The notes under the pieces: model-generated | What the model saw: only the letters and a program-made list of their open reading frames with translations | Told to the model about the DNA's origin: nothing | The model's database searches: none | Assembly: GCA_024402735.1 (NCBI GenBank) | Contig: JAKSTE010000016.1 | Span: forward strand, 1-10,114 | Direction of reading: 5' to 3' | Source of the DNA: Alphaproteobacteria bacterium | GTDB lineage: Bacteria; Pseudomonadota; Alphaproteobacteria; Rs-D84 | Length of the DNA: 10,114 nucleotides | Position numbers and translations under genes: made by a program | Part shown: positions 1 to 6,285 of the stretch, piece by piece | How positions within the stretch are numbered: the first letter of the stretch is position 1 | Layout: each line of letters opens with the position of its first letter

Positions 1-114
1 GCTGCTGGTAGCTTCGCCTTCTTTAACACAAATCTCGGCGATACCGTTTCTGAGCATTCCGGGGAGCTTCGGAGAATACTCATATCTTGCTTTTTGAAGC
101 GGAGAAAGATTCAT
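1..114 (-). CDS. pfp: Diphosphate--fructose-6-phosphate 1-phosphotransferase, N-terminal fragment
   Basis: Only the first 38 codons are inside the window; the gene runs off the left edge. The peptide begins MNLSPLQKARYEYSPKLPG, which resembles the N-terminus of the long PPi-dependent phosphofructokinases (pattern LSPLQ..R..Y.P.LP). These enzymes reversibly phosphorylate fructose 6-phosphate with pyrophosphate in the cytoplasm, saving ATP in glycolysis. The ATG is preceded by AAAGGAG at 122-128 with 7-nt spacing, so the start is well supported. It overlaps the stop of the upstream exported-protein gene in an ATGA, which suggests translational coupling. Base composition is about 46% GC (53 of 114 by hand count), clearly above the neighbouring genes, with many codons ending in C or G. 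No active-site residue lies in the visible part, so the call rests on N-terminal resemblance alone. Confidence 0.7.
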   Translation of the reverse strand, partial: MNLSPLQKARYEYSPKLPGMLRNGIAEICVKEGEATSS

Positions 115-998
115 TTTGGTACTCCTTTACATTTTGTTATTTTTATAGTGCTATCATTACCTGAAGCTCCTGCAGTCATATTACCAACGACCATACCAGC
201 AGTTGCATTCACAGCTACTGATTGTATTGTGTCACCAGCAACTTTACCAGAATATGAACTTGCGGCAGCAACACCTGCGGCACCTGCAGCACCAAGAGCT
301 GTACCTATAAGTTGTTGTTTGCCTGTACCAAGTAATTTTGTATCACCTGCTTCTTTTGGAGATAACATATTGGCTGCTATACCACCTATAATAGCCGTTG
401 CTGCTATTTTTAAGCCAGCATTTTGCTTTTGCTCTTCGTTCATGACTTTTTCAACATCTTCCAATGTTGGTTCTTTGTCAGCAGGAAAACTGATTCTACC
501 AGCAGCTTGTAAAATATTTGCTTCAGGAAAACTATCTATGTTACATTTCATAGAGTCGCCAGCGGCTAATGTAGTTGTAGCTAAAACAGTGTTGTCTGTG
601 GCAGAACGTAGTTCTACTACGGCTACACATTGGTCTTGTGTTCGTGCTTTTAAACCACTTTCTGGAACATTCCATTCGAATTTACCGCTTGGATAAATCA
701 TAGCACAACTATCTAATGTATTGAAATCAATGTCTTCAGCAGAATTGTTAAGAATTTGCGCTGCTAATTCTTTATTCGCAACACGCACAGGTAAATCTGG
801 TGTAGCACTTGTTGTTGTGGTTAAAGCAGGTTGATTATCATAATATTCTTGTTGTTGTCTAACAGCATTTACTTGATTATAAGCTTCTGCATAATGTGCT
901 CTTGATGTGTTTTTTATTGCACATATAGCAGGATTTTCAAACATCATACATGCTATCATACCTGGTATCAAAGAAAATTTATATATACTATTTTTCAT
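111..998 (-). CDS. Exported protein of unknown function with glycine-rich hydrophobic C-terminal half
   Basis: I do not recognise this family. The product has 295 residues. Residues 1-27 look like a signal peptide (Lys at 2 and 7, a hydrophobic core, and a possible cleavage after AICA). Residues 35-65 are rich in Gln, Asn, Tyr and Thr. A middle part (about 75-175) holds Cys98, Cys124 and Cys152, and a fourth mature Cys is at 290; disulfides are possible after export. Residues 196-212, 229-247 and 258-278 are Gly/Ala-rich hydrophobic stretches resembling glycine-zipper segments, so membrane association is plausible. The ATG at 996-998 was chosen because it directly starts the signal peptide and has GAGAGAG just upstream; an in-frame TTG at 1005-1007 would add three residues but lacks a ribosome site. 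It lies 28 nt after the beta-barrel gene and overlaps the downstream phosphofructokinase gene by 4 nt, so all three probably form one operon. Confidence 0.8.
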   Translation of the reverse strand: MKNSIYKFSLIPGMIACMMFENPAICAIKNTSRAHYAEAYNQVNAVRQQQEYYDNQPALTTTTSATPDLPVRVANKELAAQILNNSAEDIDFNTLDSCAMIYPSGKFEWNVPESGLKARTQDQCVAVVELRSATDNTVLATTTLAAGDSMKCNIDSFPEANILQAAGRISFPADKEPTLEDVEKVMNEEQKQNAGLKIAATAIIGGIAANMLSPKEAGDTKLLGTGKQQLIGTALGAAGAAGVAAASSYSGKVAGDTIQSVAVNATAGMVVGNMTAGASGNDSTIKITKCKGVPK

Positions 999-1026
999 CT
1001 CTCTCAAATAAAAAATAAGTTATTCT

Positions 1027-2124
1027 TTAAAACTGTAATCTCAATCTTGCACCTACGTCTAATGTGCTTAACCTACCACTTTCAAACCAATTGGTATAAT
1101 GATACACGCTGTCATAAGGTGCTTCATACTCTCCACCAGCTCCATCTGCTAGCCATTCTGTTTGAGAAACAACTATAGAACCAGAAGATTTAACTAAACC
1201 TAAATTAGCATATCTAACAAAGAAATCTAATTTTAAACCTTCATTCATTTCTGTTGTAACACCAGCTTCTAAAGCAAATGCAAACTGTTCCATTGTTCCG
1301 CCGTTATGATAGGCGTATATATCAGAAACACCTGTTGGTGTACCTGCACCAACATAAGCAGGATCGTTTTCTGAGTAAAAACTACCATCGTACACAACAT
1401 AATCAGCTAAACTATTTAATGATAATCCAACACCAGCACCAATATAAGGGCGTAAAGAACCACCAGCCATATATCCAGTAAATGAATCAATATTATAATA
1501 AACATTTAACATTGTTGCATTTGCTGTTATTGCACCGCCACTAACTGTAGCATTAATATATCCACCAGCACCATCAGATGTAGAAACTGTTGAAGGATAA
1601 GATAAGCCAGAGTATCTTAAATACGAAAAATCAACACGAAAATCGCTATTAATAGCAGCACCTACAGATACCTGGAGTGGTATAACAGTATCTTTGTTGA
1701 AGTCTGCTTCTTGAAATGCTCCAGGAGCAAGAAATGAATCTGTATCACCAGCATAATCAGCTACCATAGTTCCACGAGGAGCAACAGCATATCCTGCAGA
1801 CAAACCTACATATAATCCACTTTCGGCAAGTCTGTCATAATCTTCTTGTTGATAATATTGTCTTCCGGCGTTTGTAGCAGATGATCCAACTCTTGGTAAT
1901 GCACCAGTTACACGTGTTGGTTGAGTTGCAGCAACGTTACGAGCCATAGGTCTTCCGTTATTACGTGATGCGGCAGCTAGTTGTCGTGCTGCATTATTAG
2001 CAGGCTGTTGTACAACAACTCCATTAGGTCTGTAACCATTATATACAGGATAAGCGGCATCAGACACAAACGGGAAAATAGATACAATACCCGTAAAAAA
2101 CGTTAAAATACTGGACTTTTTCAT
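1027..2124 (-). CDS. Outer-membrane beta-barrel protein (surface-antigen/OmpA-like barrel type)
   Basis: The 365-residue product starts with a signal peptide (MKKSSILTFFTGIVSIF..., likely cut after VSDA at residue 23). Residues 24-100 form a low-complexity segment rich in Asn, Gln, Arg and Ala that is not barrel-like and could be a periplasmic or surface-exposed extension. From about residue 103 (GLYVGLSAGYAV) the protein shows alternating strands typical of 8-10-stranded porin-fold proteins, with the PYIGAGVGLSLN strand common to Surface_Ag_2/OMP_b-brl proteins. It ends in DVGARLRLQF; the terminal Phe is the usual signal for BAM-assisted insertion into the outer membrane. The start has AGGAAG about 11 nt upstream and a TATAAT box further up. 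It is the first gene of the operon leading to the exported protein and the phosphofructokinase. Its ligand or function cannot be told from the sequence. Confidence 0.85.
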   Translation of the reverse strand: MKKSSILTFFTGIVSIFPFVSDAAYPVYNGYRPNGVVVQQPANNAARQLAAASRNNGRPMARNVAATQPTRVTGALPRVGSSATNAGRQYYQQEDYDRLAESGLYVGLSAGYAVAPRGTMVADYAGDTDSFLAPGAFQEADFNKDTVIPLQVSVGAAINSDFRVDFSYLRYSGLSYPSTVSTSDGAGGYINATVSGGAITANATMLNVYYNIDSFTGYMAGGSLRPYIGAGVGLSLNSLADYVVYDGSFYSENDPAYVGAGTPTGVSDIYAYHNGGTMEQFAFALEAGVTTEMNEGLKLDFFVRYANLGLVKSSGSIVVSQTEWLADGAGGEYEAPYDSVYHYTNWFESGRLSTLDVGARLRLQF

Positions 2125-2150
2125 TACTTTCTCAACTTCCTTTGTCTTAT

Positions 2151-2156
2151 ATTATA
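2151..2156 (-). promoter_or_regulatory. Perfect -10 box (TATAAT) upstream of the first beta-barrel gene
   Basis: Read on the minus strand, TATAAT lies 26 nt before the ATG at 2124. The region 17 bp further upstream is a T-tract with no good TTGACA match, so the -35 element is weak or absent. This is the best promoter candidate for the three-gene minus-strand operon. Confidence 0.55.
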
Positions 2157-2202
2157 TCATAAAAAAGGTCTTAAAAAAAGGATTAAAAATACTCTTTTAA
2201 TA

Positions 2203-2235
2203 AAAAAAACACGCCGAGTAATGACGTGTTTTTTT
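2203..2235 (-). terminator. Intrinsic terminator after the second beta-barrel gene
   Basis: An 11-bp perfect stem (AAAAAAACACG pairing with CGTGTTTTTTT, loop 2214-2224) lies 18 nt beyond the stop at 2254. Read on the minus strand it ends in a run of eight T. The plus-strand reading also ends in seven T, so it could act in both directions, but only the minus-strand gene needs it. It separates this gene from the operon downstream. Confidence 0.8.
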
Positions 2236-2253
2236 GTGTTAATGAAATAAATA

Positions 2254-3231
2254 TTAGAAACGTAGATTAAAACGTAACCCTGTTTCAAATTTTATATCAG
2301 AACCATTTTGAGAATTTGTATGTGAGTTATCGAAAGTATATTCTCCGAAAAGAGCAACTTGTATGGAGTCTGTAAATTGTTTAGCTACAGTCGCTTTTAA
2401 TATATACTCATCCCAACCATCATTCATATCTTTCCATTGTTCTGCCTGTTTATTTAACATATCAGGAACTTTTGTATAAACACTTGTTACACCATTATCT
2501 GTGTGTTGATTAAATTCAAAAGCTCCGCCAAGAGACCAAGAATCGTTTAATTGATAGAAGGCGTTAATGCCCCAATTAACTTCTTGGGTAGATTTTAAGT
2601 TTACTGAAACTTCTGAAGGTATACCAGGTACATTAGGATCTATTAAAATTTTATTGTTATGATTACCAAATGTTTGAATGAATTCTCCAAAGAAAGATAG
2701 TGTTAATTTATCCCACTTTTTACCAAATTTTGTACCGGCTATTGCTCCCCAACGTCCATTTGAAAAGTTGTCATATGTAAATGTTTTATCTGCTATAGAA
2801 AATTTTCCTTCCATTTTTTGTAACCCAGATAAGTATGCTTCGCCATACATATCCCAGACAAACCCATCTAGTGATTCTAACAGTCTGTATGTTAAACCTA
2901 AACGTCCTCGGTGCATGCCTTTTCTATTAATACTGTTGTTTAGTGTGTATCCAAAACGTCCGGCTAATGTTAATCTATCTGTTAAACCAACACCGATGTC
3001 TTCTGTAAAACGCCAAACAGGAAATTCTACTTCACCATTATGTTTTTTAGCTATATTAGCTTGGGTGTTATCTGCACGTTTATACATAATTGCAGCACCT
3101 GTTTTTGAATAAATTTCTCCACTTTTTGGTAAATACAACGGATTTTCTACGTTTGTTATAGTATCAGCAAAAGAAGACGTTGATATTGCAACAAACAAAG
3201 AAATTAATGATGTACAAAATAATTTTTTCAT
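2254..3231 (-). CDS. Outer-membrane beta-barrel protein, transporter/porin-like
   Basis: The product has 325 residues with a clear signal peptide (MKKLFCTSLISLFVAISTSSFA, predicted cut before Asp23). The mature part begins with the NPLYLPKSGEIYSKTG segment and then shows repeated amphipathic strands with aromatic girdle residues (for example LTLAGRFGYTLN, RGRLGLTYRLL, DKLTLSFFGEFIQTF, SIQVALFGEYTF). It ends FETGLRFNLRF, with the C-terminal Phe expected of BAM substrates. The pattern fits a 12- to 14-stranded barrel. It carries no lipobox. The ATG at 3229-3231 has AAGGAG upstream with good spacing. It is a single-gene unit with its own promoter and terminator, so its expression is independent of the neighbouring barrel gene. 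The substrate, if it is a channel, is unknown. Confidence 0.85.
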   Translation of the reverse strand: MKKLFCTSLISLFVAISTSSFADTITNVENPLYLPKSGEIYSKTGAAIMYKRADNTQANIAKKHNGEVEFPVWRFTEDIGVGLTDRLTLAGRFGYTLNNSINRKGMHRGRLGLTYRLLESLDGFVWDMYGEAYLSGLQKMEGKFSIADKTFTYDNFSNGRWGAIAGTKFGKKWDKLTLSFFGEFIQTFGNHNNKILIDPNVPGIPSEVSVNLKSTQEVNWGINAFYQLNDSWSLGGAFEFNQHTDNGVTSVYTKVPDMLNKQAEQWKDMNDGWDEYILKATVAKQFTDSIQVALFGEYTFDNSHTNSQNGSDIKFETGLRFNLRF

Positions 3232-3260
3232 ATAACTTTTCTCCTTCTACACAGGAGGGC

Positions 3261-3290
3261 ATTATAAATGATTTTTGTGTATAAAGTCAA
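3261..3290 (-). promoter_or_regulatory. Sigma70-type promoter of the second beta-barrel gene
   Basis: On the minus strand TTGACT (3285-3290) is followed after 18 bp by TATAAT (3261-3266), 29 nt before the ATG. Both boxes are close to consensus, which predicts strong expression, as usual for abundant outer-membrane proteins. The predicted leader contains CTCCT followed after 7 nt by the AGGAG ribosome site. Confidence 0.75.
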
Positions 3291-3308
3291 ATGTGGAAGG
3301 AATGTGTA

Positions 3309-3336
3309 TTGAAAATATTATCTGAATACTTATATC
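3309..3336 (+). promoter_or_regulatory. Possible promoter of the unknown 168-residue gene
   Basis: TTGAAA (3309-3314) and TATATC (3331-3336) are separated by 16 bp and lie 21 nt before the chosen ATG. The -10 match is only moderate. It is divergent to the strong promoter at 3261-3290, with about 18 bp between the two -35 boxes. Confidence 0.4.
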
Positions 3337-3357
3337 TTAAGCAAAGAGGTTATGGTT

Positions 3358-3864
3358 ATGGATTTAGATTTAGAAAAAGCTATGGCTATGCTTGATGGAC
3401 AAAATGTAGAAAAATTTTCTGCTAAATTGGTCACACAACAAGATAAGGACGCTATAAACGAAGCTTTAGAATTAATTTTTTCTGGTATGTCTCTTCAGGA
3501 GTGGTTAGAAAATGTTGTCTTGATGGATGCGTGGCATACAGCGTTGGATAAAATGCAGATTTCAATTTTATCTTTGTACGATCAGCCTGGAACCATTACA
3601 GAATATTTACGGTATGCTGTGTTTGAATACAAAAAAAGAATATTAAAACGTTTAGATTGCAGTATACATTCTGGAGAATATATCAATTGTCCTTCAGATA
3701 AGAAATCAGAATGGGGTAAACAGGCAACAAATAAAATAAGCTCAGGATTAAATATATTGAAAAATATTGTGGAAGGATTTAAACCAGATTTTAAAATACA
3801 GAATGATACGATTTCAAGACAATATGAATTACAAAATGATAGAGAATATATACGTAAAAAATAA
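3358..3864 (+). CDS. Soluble protein of unknown function
   Basis: I do not recognise this 168-residue product. It has no signal peptide and no membrane segment. The first 80 residues are acidic and mostly helical in character (DLDLEKAMAMLDGQNVEKF, INEALELIFSGMSLQEW), with two tryptophans near LQEWLENVVLMDAWH. The C-terminal third is basic and rich in Lys, Asn and Gln and ends in RKK. Two in-frame ATGs compete, at 3352 and 3358. AGAGG at 3345-3349 is only 2 nt from the first but 8 nt from the second, so the second is preferred. The gene stands alone between a divergent barrel gene and the convergent glycyl-tRNA synthetase gene, and its stop codon is inside the shared terminator stem. Codon use and AT content match the neighbours. 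No function can be inferred from position. Confidence 0.7.
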   Translation: MDLDLEKAMAMLDGQNVEKFSAKLVTQQDKDAINEALELIFSGMSLQEWLENVVLMDAWHTALDKMQISILSLYDQPGTITEYLRYAVFEYKKRILKRLDCSIHSGEYINCPSDKKSEWGKQATNKISSGLNILKNIVEGFKPDFKIQNDTISRQYELQNDREYIRKK

Positions 3865-3888
3865 AACCGTTTTCACGGTTTTATTTTT
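3857..3888. terminator. Bidirectional intrinsic terminator shared by convergent genes
   Basis: A perfect 14-bp stem (AAAAATAAAACCGT at 3857-3870 with ACGGTTTTATTTTT at 3875-3888) closes on a TTTC loop and is flanked by an A-run on the left and a T-run on the right, so it reads as an intrinsic terminator on both strands. The plus-strand stop TAA (3862-3864) lies inside the left arm, and the minus-strand stop (3889-3891) abuts the right arm. Confidence 0.9.
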
Positions 3889-5250
3889 TTACTGATTAAT
3901 TATTTCTAATACTTTCTTAACAACATCTGTTGTTTTTATTCTTTCTTGTTCCATTGTGTCTCTATGACGTAATGTAACAGTACCATCTTCTAGAGTCTGG
4001 TGATCCACAGTTATGCATACAGGGGTGCCTATCTCATCGTGGCGACGGTAATTTTTACCGATGTTACCAGAATTTTCCAATTCTATTCGTCCTATATTAA
4101 GCTTGCGTAGATCTTCCACAATTTGATTGGATAAATCTACCAACTCTGGAACATTACGAACTAAAGGAATAACCGCTGCTTTGACTGGTGATAACCATGG
4201 TTTTAGTTTTAATACGATACGAGATTTACCTTCACCTAAATCCTCTTCGTTATAAGCTTCTATCATGACAGCTAACATAGCACGGTTTACTCCCATAGCT
4301 GTCTCTATTACATAAGGGATGAAATTCTCTCCAGTTTGTGCATCAGAATATGATAACTTTGTTGTTGAATCTTTGTTGTCTAGAACTTTTGCAGATAACT
4401 TAAAAGAATCTTGATCTTTAGTATGAGAACCTAAATCGAAGTCTTGGCGGTTATGAACACCTTCTACTTCATCAAAACCATCAGGAAACGCATATTCTAT
4501 ATCAACGGCTGCTTTAGCATAATGAGCTAATTTGACATGTGGTAAGAAACGTAATTTTTCTTGAGGAATTCCAAGAACATTTACCCACCAACCCAAACGA
4601 GTGGCTTTCCAATATTCGTAATATTTTTCATCATCTTTTGGATTTATAAAATATTGCATTTCTGCTTGTTCAAATTCACGCATACGGAAAACAAAGCCTC
4701 TAGGAGAGATTTCATTTCTAAAAGCTTTTCCTATCTGAGCTATACCAAAAGGTAATTTATGTGGTTTTGCATCTAAAACATTTTTGAAATTTACATAAGT
4801 GGTTGTTGCTGTTTCCGGACGTAGATAAGCATTTATTTCTCCGTCAGCAATTGCACCTATAGATAATCCCATCATTAATTGATATTCTCTAGGAGCTGTA
4901 ATTTCTGTGCTCCCGCAATTATCACATTTAGTAGGATCTTTCATTTTGTCTTGGCGCATACGAGCACCGCATTTTTTGCATTCTACTAATGGATCAGAAA
5001 AACAGCCTTCATGACCTGAATATTTCCATAACAAACGGTTACTAATAAGTGCTGCATCTAATCCTTCTATATCGTTACGAGAATATATCATGGCATTCCA
5101 CCATGCGTTACGAATATTCTTCATAAGTTCTACGCCATATGGACCATAATCATAAGCACCACCCAATCCACCATATATTTCAGATCCAGTAAAAATAAAT
5201 CCTCGTCTTTTACAAAGTGCTACAATATCGTTAACTGTTTTAGCAGGCAT
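3889..5250 (-). CDS. glyS: Glycyl-tRNA synthetase, single-chain dimeric (alpha2) type
   Basis: A cytoplasmic class II aminoacyl-tRNA synthetase that charges tRNA-Gly with glycine using ATP. The 453 residues match the usual length of the short bacterial single-chain form. In order: N-terminal GlyRS signature and motif 1 region (GGAYDYGPYGVELMKNIRN, 30-48), a zinc-ribbon insertion with Cys91, Cys94, Cys109 and Cys112, the RPETA glycine-site segment (144-148), motif 2 (FRNEISPRGFVFRMREFEQ, 177-195), motif 3 (PYVIETAMGVNR, 312-323) and a C-terminal HGTP anticodon-binding domain from about 355, including KNYRRHDEIGTP. Motif 3 has IETAMG where many homologues have IEPS.G. The ATG follows GGAGG with a rather long 13-nt spacing. 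It is the last gene of an operon with the ferredoxin gene 23 nt upstream. Most Alphaproteobacteria instead use the two-subunit glyQ/glyS enzyme, so this form may be acquired. Confidence 0.95.
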   Translation of the reverse strand: MPAKTVNDIVALCKRRGFIFTGSEIYGGLGGAYDYGPYGVELMKNIRNAWWNAMIYSRNDIEGLDAALISNRLLWKYSGHEGCFSDPLVECKKCGARMRQDKMKDPTKCDNCGSTEITAPREYQLMMGLSIGAIADGEINAYLRPETATTTYVNFKNVLDAKPHKLPFGIAQIGKAFRNEISPRGFVFRMREFEQAEMQYFINPKDDEKYYEYWKATRLGWWVNVLGIPQEKLRFLPHVKLAHYAKAAVDIEYAFPDGFDEVEGVHNRQDFDLGSHTKDQDSFKLSAKVLDNKDSTTKLSYSDAQTGENFIPYVIETAMGVNRAMLAVMIEAYNEEDLGEGKSRIVLKLKPWLSPVKAAVIPLVRNVPELVDLSNQIVEDLRKLNIGRIELENSGNIGKNYRRHDEIGTPVCITVDHQTLEDGTVTLRHRDTMEQERIKTTDVVKKVLEIINQ

Positions 5251-5273
5251 CTTTTTCTATAATCCTCCGAAAT

Positions 5274-5456
5274 TTAATCTTTGTCTTGAGCAATAGCAAC
5301 AGCTGGGCATACAGATGCGCAAGTACCACATCCCATACATTTTGTTTTGTCTATAACACATTTACCATCCCCAGATGTAGAAATAGCCATAGCAGGACAT
5401 ACTGCCATACATGTATGGCAACCTAAACATTTATTGCTATCTATTTTATATTGCAT
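5274..5456 (-). CDS. 2[4Fe-4S] ferredoxin, clostridial type
   Basis: A 60-residue low-potential electron carrier of the cytoplasm. Two complete CxxCxxCxxxCP motifs are visible: Cys10, 13, 16, 20 and Cys40, 43, 46, 50, each followed by Pro. By the family rule, the first three Cys of each motif and the last of the other bind each cluster. The two halves are similar (CLGCHTCMAVCPAMAI against CMGCGTCASVCPAVAI), reflecting the old internal duplication of this family. Length equals that of stand-alone bacterial ferredoxins; the longer insertion and C-terminal tail of Alvin-type ferredoxins are missing. The ATG has AGGA 7 nt upstream. It sits 11 nt after the BI-1/YccA gene and 23 nt before glyS. Such ferredoxins typically serve pyruvate:ferredoxin oxidoreductase or hydrogenase, supporting an anaerobic lifestyle, but the partner is not in this window. 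Confidence 0.95.
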   Translation of the reverse strand: MQYKIDSNKCLGCHTCMAVCPAMAISTSGDGKCVIDKTKCMGCGTCASVCPAVAIAQDKD

Positions 5457-5467
5457 TTTTAGTCCTT

Positions 5468-6166
5468 TTATTCTCTGTTCATTAATCCCAACAAATATTC
5501 AAACATAGCTATAAAGGATATATACATATGTAATGCTCCCAAAACAGCTAATTGTTTTGATTGTGTTTCGTTGTTGACGTATTTATAAGCGTTTTTTAAT
5601 GTTTGCATATCATATGCAGAAAATAAAGCAAAAATTAAAACACCTATTAAGCACACTATAGTTGAAAAAGTTGGTCCTAAAGGTAGAAACAAAGAAACTA
5701 ATCCTACAATTATTAAACCTATCATACCCATGAATAAACATATTCCTAGAAAAGATAAATCTTTTACTGTTTTATATCCAAATAACGACATACAAATAAA
5801 CATTATAGTTGCAATAATTATAGCTAATAAAATAGACAAACCATTAGATGCTAATATCATAGGTGTTAAACCAAATCCAATCAACACAGAATACAAAAAC
5901 AAAAGCCATCCAGCTGTAGAAGGTTTCATTGAAAAAATACGTGCCTGTGTCCAAATGGCTAAAATTAATCCGCCAAAAGTAATAACATAATATGTTGCTG
6001 ATAAACCGCCGTTTGCAGATAGCAAAGAAGTCCAAGCACCAGAAACAATCATAATAAACACTGTTAGGGCTGTTACGCCAACGGCGCCGGCCATTAATCC
6101 GAATATATGTTTAAAGTAAGCTTCTATTCCATTAATTTTTTTTGCTGTTACAGTATTTTTAGACAT
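5468..6166 (-). CDS. Bax inhibitor-1/YccA family inner-membrane protein
   Basis: The 232-residue product has about seven hydrophobic segments and belongs to the BI-1 (TMBIM) family. Evidence is the N-terminal cytoplasmic stretch followed by a helix starting near HIFGLMAGAVGV, the conserved FSAYDMQ motif near residue 185, and a last helix HMYISFIAMFEYLLGLM. Members leak or transport calcium and protons; E. coli YccA modulates the FtsH membrane protease. The second Asp of the di-aspartyl pair known from B. subtilis YetJ falls on a Ser here; as I recall, YccA-type members also have Ser there, so this favours a YccA-like role. The start at 6164-6166 was chosen because AAGGAG lies 7 nt upstream; an upstream in-frame extension of 22 codons crosses the promoter and is rejected. 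It is first in the operon with ferredoxin and glyS. Confidence 0.9.
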   Translation of the reverse strand: MSKNTVTAKKINGIEAYFKHIFGLMAGAVGVTALTVFIMIVSGAWTSLLSANGGLSATYYVITFGGLILAIWTQARIFSMKPSTAGWLLFLYSVLIGFGLTPMILASNGLSILLAIIIATIMFICMSLFGYKTVKDLSFLGICLFMGMIGLIIVGLVSLFLPLGPTFSTIVCLIGVLIFALFSAYDMQTLKNAYKYVNNETQSKQLAVLGALHMYISFIAMFEYLLGLMNRE

Positions 6167-6193
6167 GTAATTTCTCCTTAAAAACTTATAAGA

Positions 6194-6222
6194 AATATAA
6201 TACAGAAATTCGGGTATTTCAA
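6194..6222 (-). promoter_or_regulatory. Promoter of the yccA-like/ferredoxin/glyS operon
   Basis: On the minus strand TTGAAA (6217-6222) and TATATT (6194-6199) are 17 bp apart, 27 nt before the ATG at 6166. Spacing is ideal and the boxes are near consensus. Its -35 box lies only 10 bp from the -35 box of the divergent promoter. Confidence 0.7.
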
Positions 6223-6232
6223 GATTAAACAC

Positions 6233-6260
6233 TTGACAAATATATATATTTGTTTATATT
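6233..6260 (+). promoter_or_regulatory. Promoter of the unknown 109-residue gene
   Basis: A perfect TTGACA (6233-6238) and TATATT (6255-6260) are separated by 16 bp, filled largely by alternating AT. The ATG follows 25 nt after the -10 box, with AAGGAG at 6274-6279. Confidence 0.7.
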
Positions 6261-6285
6261 TGTGGAAAATATCAAGGAGATATTA

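Noticed and set aside
94..696. A 200-codon plus-strand reading frame
   Set aside because: It lies antisense to the exported-protein gene, which has a signal peptide and coupled downstream gene; the plus frame has no ribosome site and an odd Pro/Ala composition typical of an antisense shadow.
5468..6166. Loss of the second Asp of the BI-1 di-aspartyl sensor as a novel change
   Set aside because: As far as I recall, YccA-type members also carry Ser in this helix, so it marks the subgroup and not a new loss.
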